This document shows, in pieces, positions 13,634-13,930 of a stretch of DNA of 13,930 bases; within the stretch, counting starts at the first letter, position 1, and each line of letters opens with the position of its first letter. A program made the position numbers and the translations under genes. Origin of the DNA: JBHHYS01 sp046757645 (GTDB lineage Bacteria > Acidobacteriota > Terriglobia > Acidiferrales > 2-02-FULL-67-57). The stretch covers positions 1 to 13,930 of the forward strand of contig JBHHYS010000059.1 of assembly GCA_046757645.1 (NCBI GenBank). The letters are read 5' to 3'. The notes beneath the pieces were generated by a model that ran no database searches, was not told the origin of the DNA, and saw only the letters and a list, made by a program, of their open reading frames with translations.

Positions 13634-13930
13634 GATGCTGCGGCAGCCTGACCAATGACACAGGGCACAGCTTCACTTTCGACGCTGAACGCCGCGCCGT
13701 CTCCGTCGACGGCGGCACTGCAACTTATACTTACGATGCCGGCAACCTGCGGGTAAAGAAAGTGGCCGGGGCCACCACCACACTCTACGTTTTCTCCGGG
13801 ACCAAGGTGATTCCGGAATACGCTGCGGGGGCCGACCCCGCTTCCCCCACTAAGGAATATATCTACTCGGGTAGCCAGCTCCTGGCCACAGAAGAGGGCA
13901 GCACCACGAAGTACTACCATCCCGACCATT
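13634..13930 (+). pseudogene. 5'-truncated RHS/YD-repeat protein fragment
   Basis: No start codon fits, but the translation from 13642 is clearly RHS-like: SLTNDTGHSFTFDAERR, then TYTYDAGNLRVKK, YVFSGTKVIPEY, YIYSGSQLLA and TKYYHPDH, running off the window at 13930. YD-repeat proteins form large shells around a variable C-terminal toxin or effector domain; this segment corresponds to the conserved C-terminal part of the shell. Similarity begins only 3 nt after the synthase stop, with GATGCTGCGG read as DAAG in one frame, then continues one frame away, so a base seems missing near 13641. Everything N-terminal is absent. It looks like a remnant left by recombination, or a repeat cassette; what follows downstream (toxin domain or not) lies outside the window. 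Confidence 0.82.

Noticed and set aside
13627..13929. A minus-strand frame opposite the RHS fragment
   Set aside because: The + strand translation is plainly YD-repeat-like over this interval.
1..13930. CRISPR array, tRNA or rRNA genes, or an insertion sequence
   Set aside because: I found no regularly spaced repeats, no tRNA-like cloverleaf or T-arm, no rRNA-like sequence, and no transposase apart from the RHS remnant, which is not one.

Overview
The window is GC-rich bacterial chromosome and reads as housekeeping sequence. Gene order, very dense packing, GTG/TTG-like starts and an RHS fragment ending in a YYHPDH-type motif suggest an acidobacterium or a close relative. That placement is from memory of similar proteins, not from a search.

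Layout. (1) A 5' stretch without a convincing gene (1-388) contains four copies of an 8-bp tandem repeat and leads into a TrkA-type potassium-channel regulator on + (389-1558). (2) Convergent to it, the minus strand carries a block that reads right to left: argS (7777-5747), tldD (5750-4326), a doubtful small ORF (4252-4001), tldE/pmbA (3993-2665), and two small paralogous helical proteins (2603-2229 and 2089-1673). argS has an almost consensus sigma-70 promoter. argS and tldD overlap by 4 nt. The last small gene has its own candidate promoter. (3) Diverging from argS is a tight + strand block: class III sirtuin (7920-8663), larC (8660-9850), metG (9850-11808), tatD (11814-12601, broken by one frameshift) and a long-chain polyprenyl diphosphate synthase (about 12626/12671-13630). 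Its first junctions are ATGA and TGATG overlaps. (4) Directly after the synthase lies a 5'-truncated, frameshifted fragment of an RHS/YD-repeat protein that runs off the window.

Functionally, the two blocks place two aminoacyl-tRNA synthetases back to back around one 140-bp divergent regulatory region. TldD and TldE would form a heterodimeric metalloprotease acting on unfolded or modified peptides. The sirtuin, LarC and TatD are accessory enzymes, and the prenyl synthase makes the isoprenoid tail of a quinone or a lipid carrier.

I do not see a clear new defence, mobile or biosynthetic system. The points most worth a second look are the tldD-tldE spacer (small basic ORF with a good ribosome-binding site, three inverted repeats), the paralogous helical pair, the frameshift in an otherwise perfect tatD, the missing canonical start of the prenyl synthase, and the RHS remnant.
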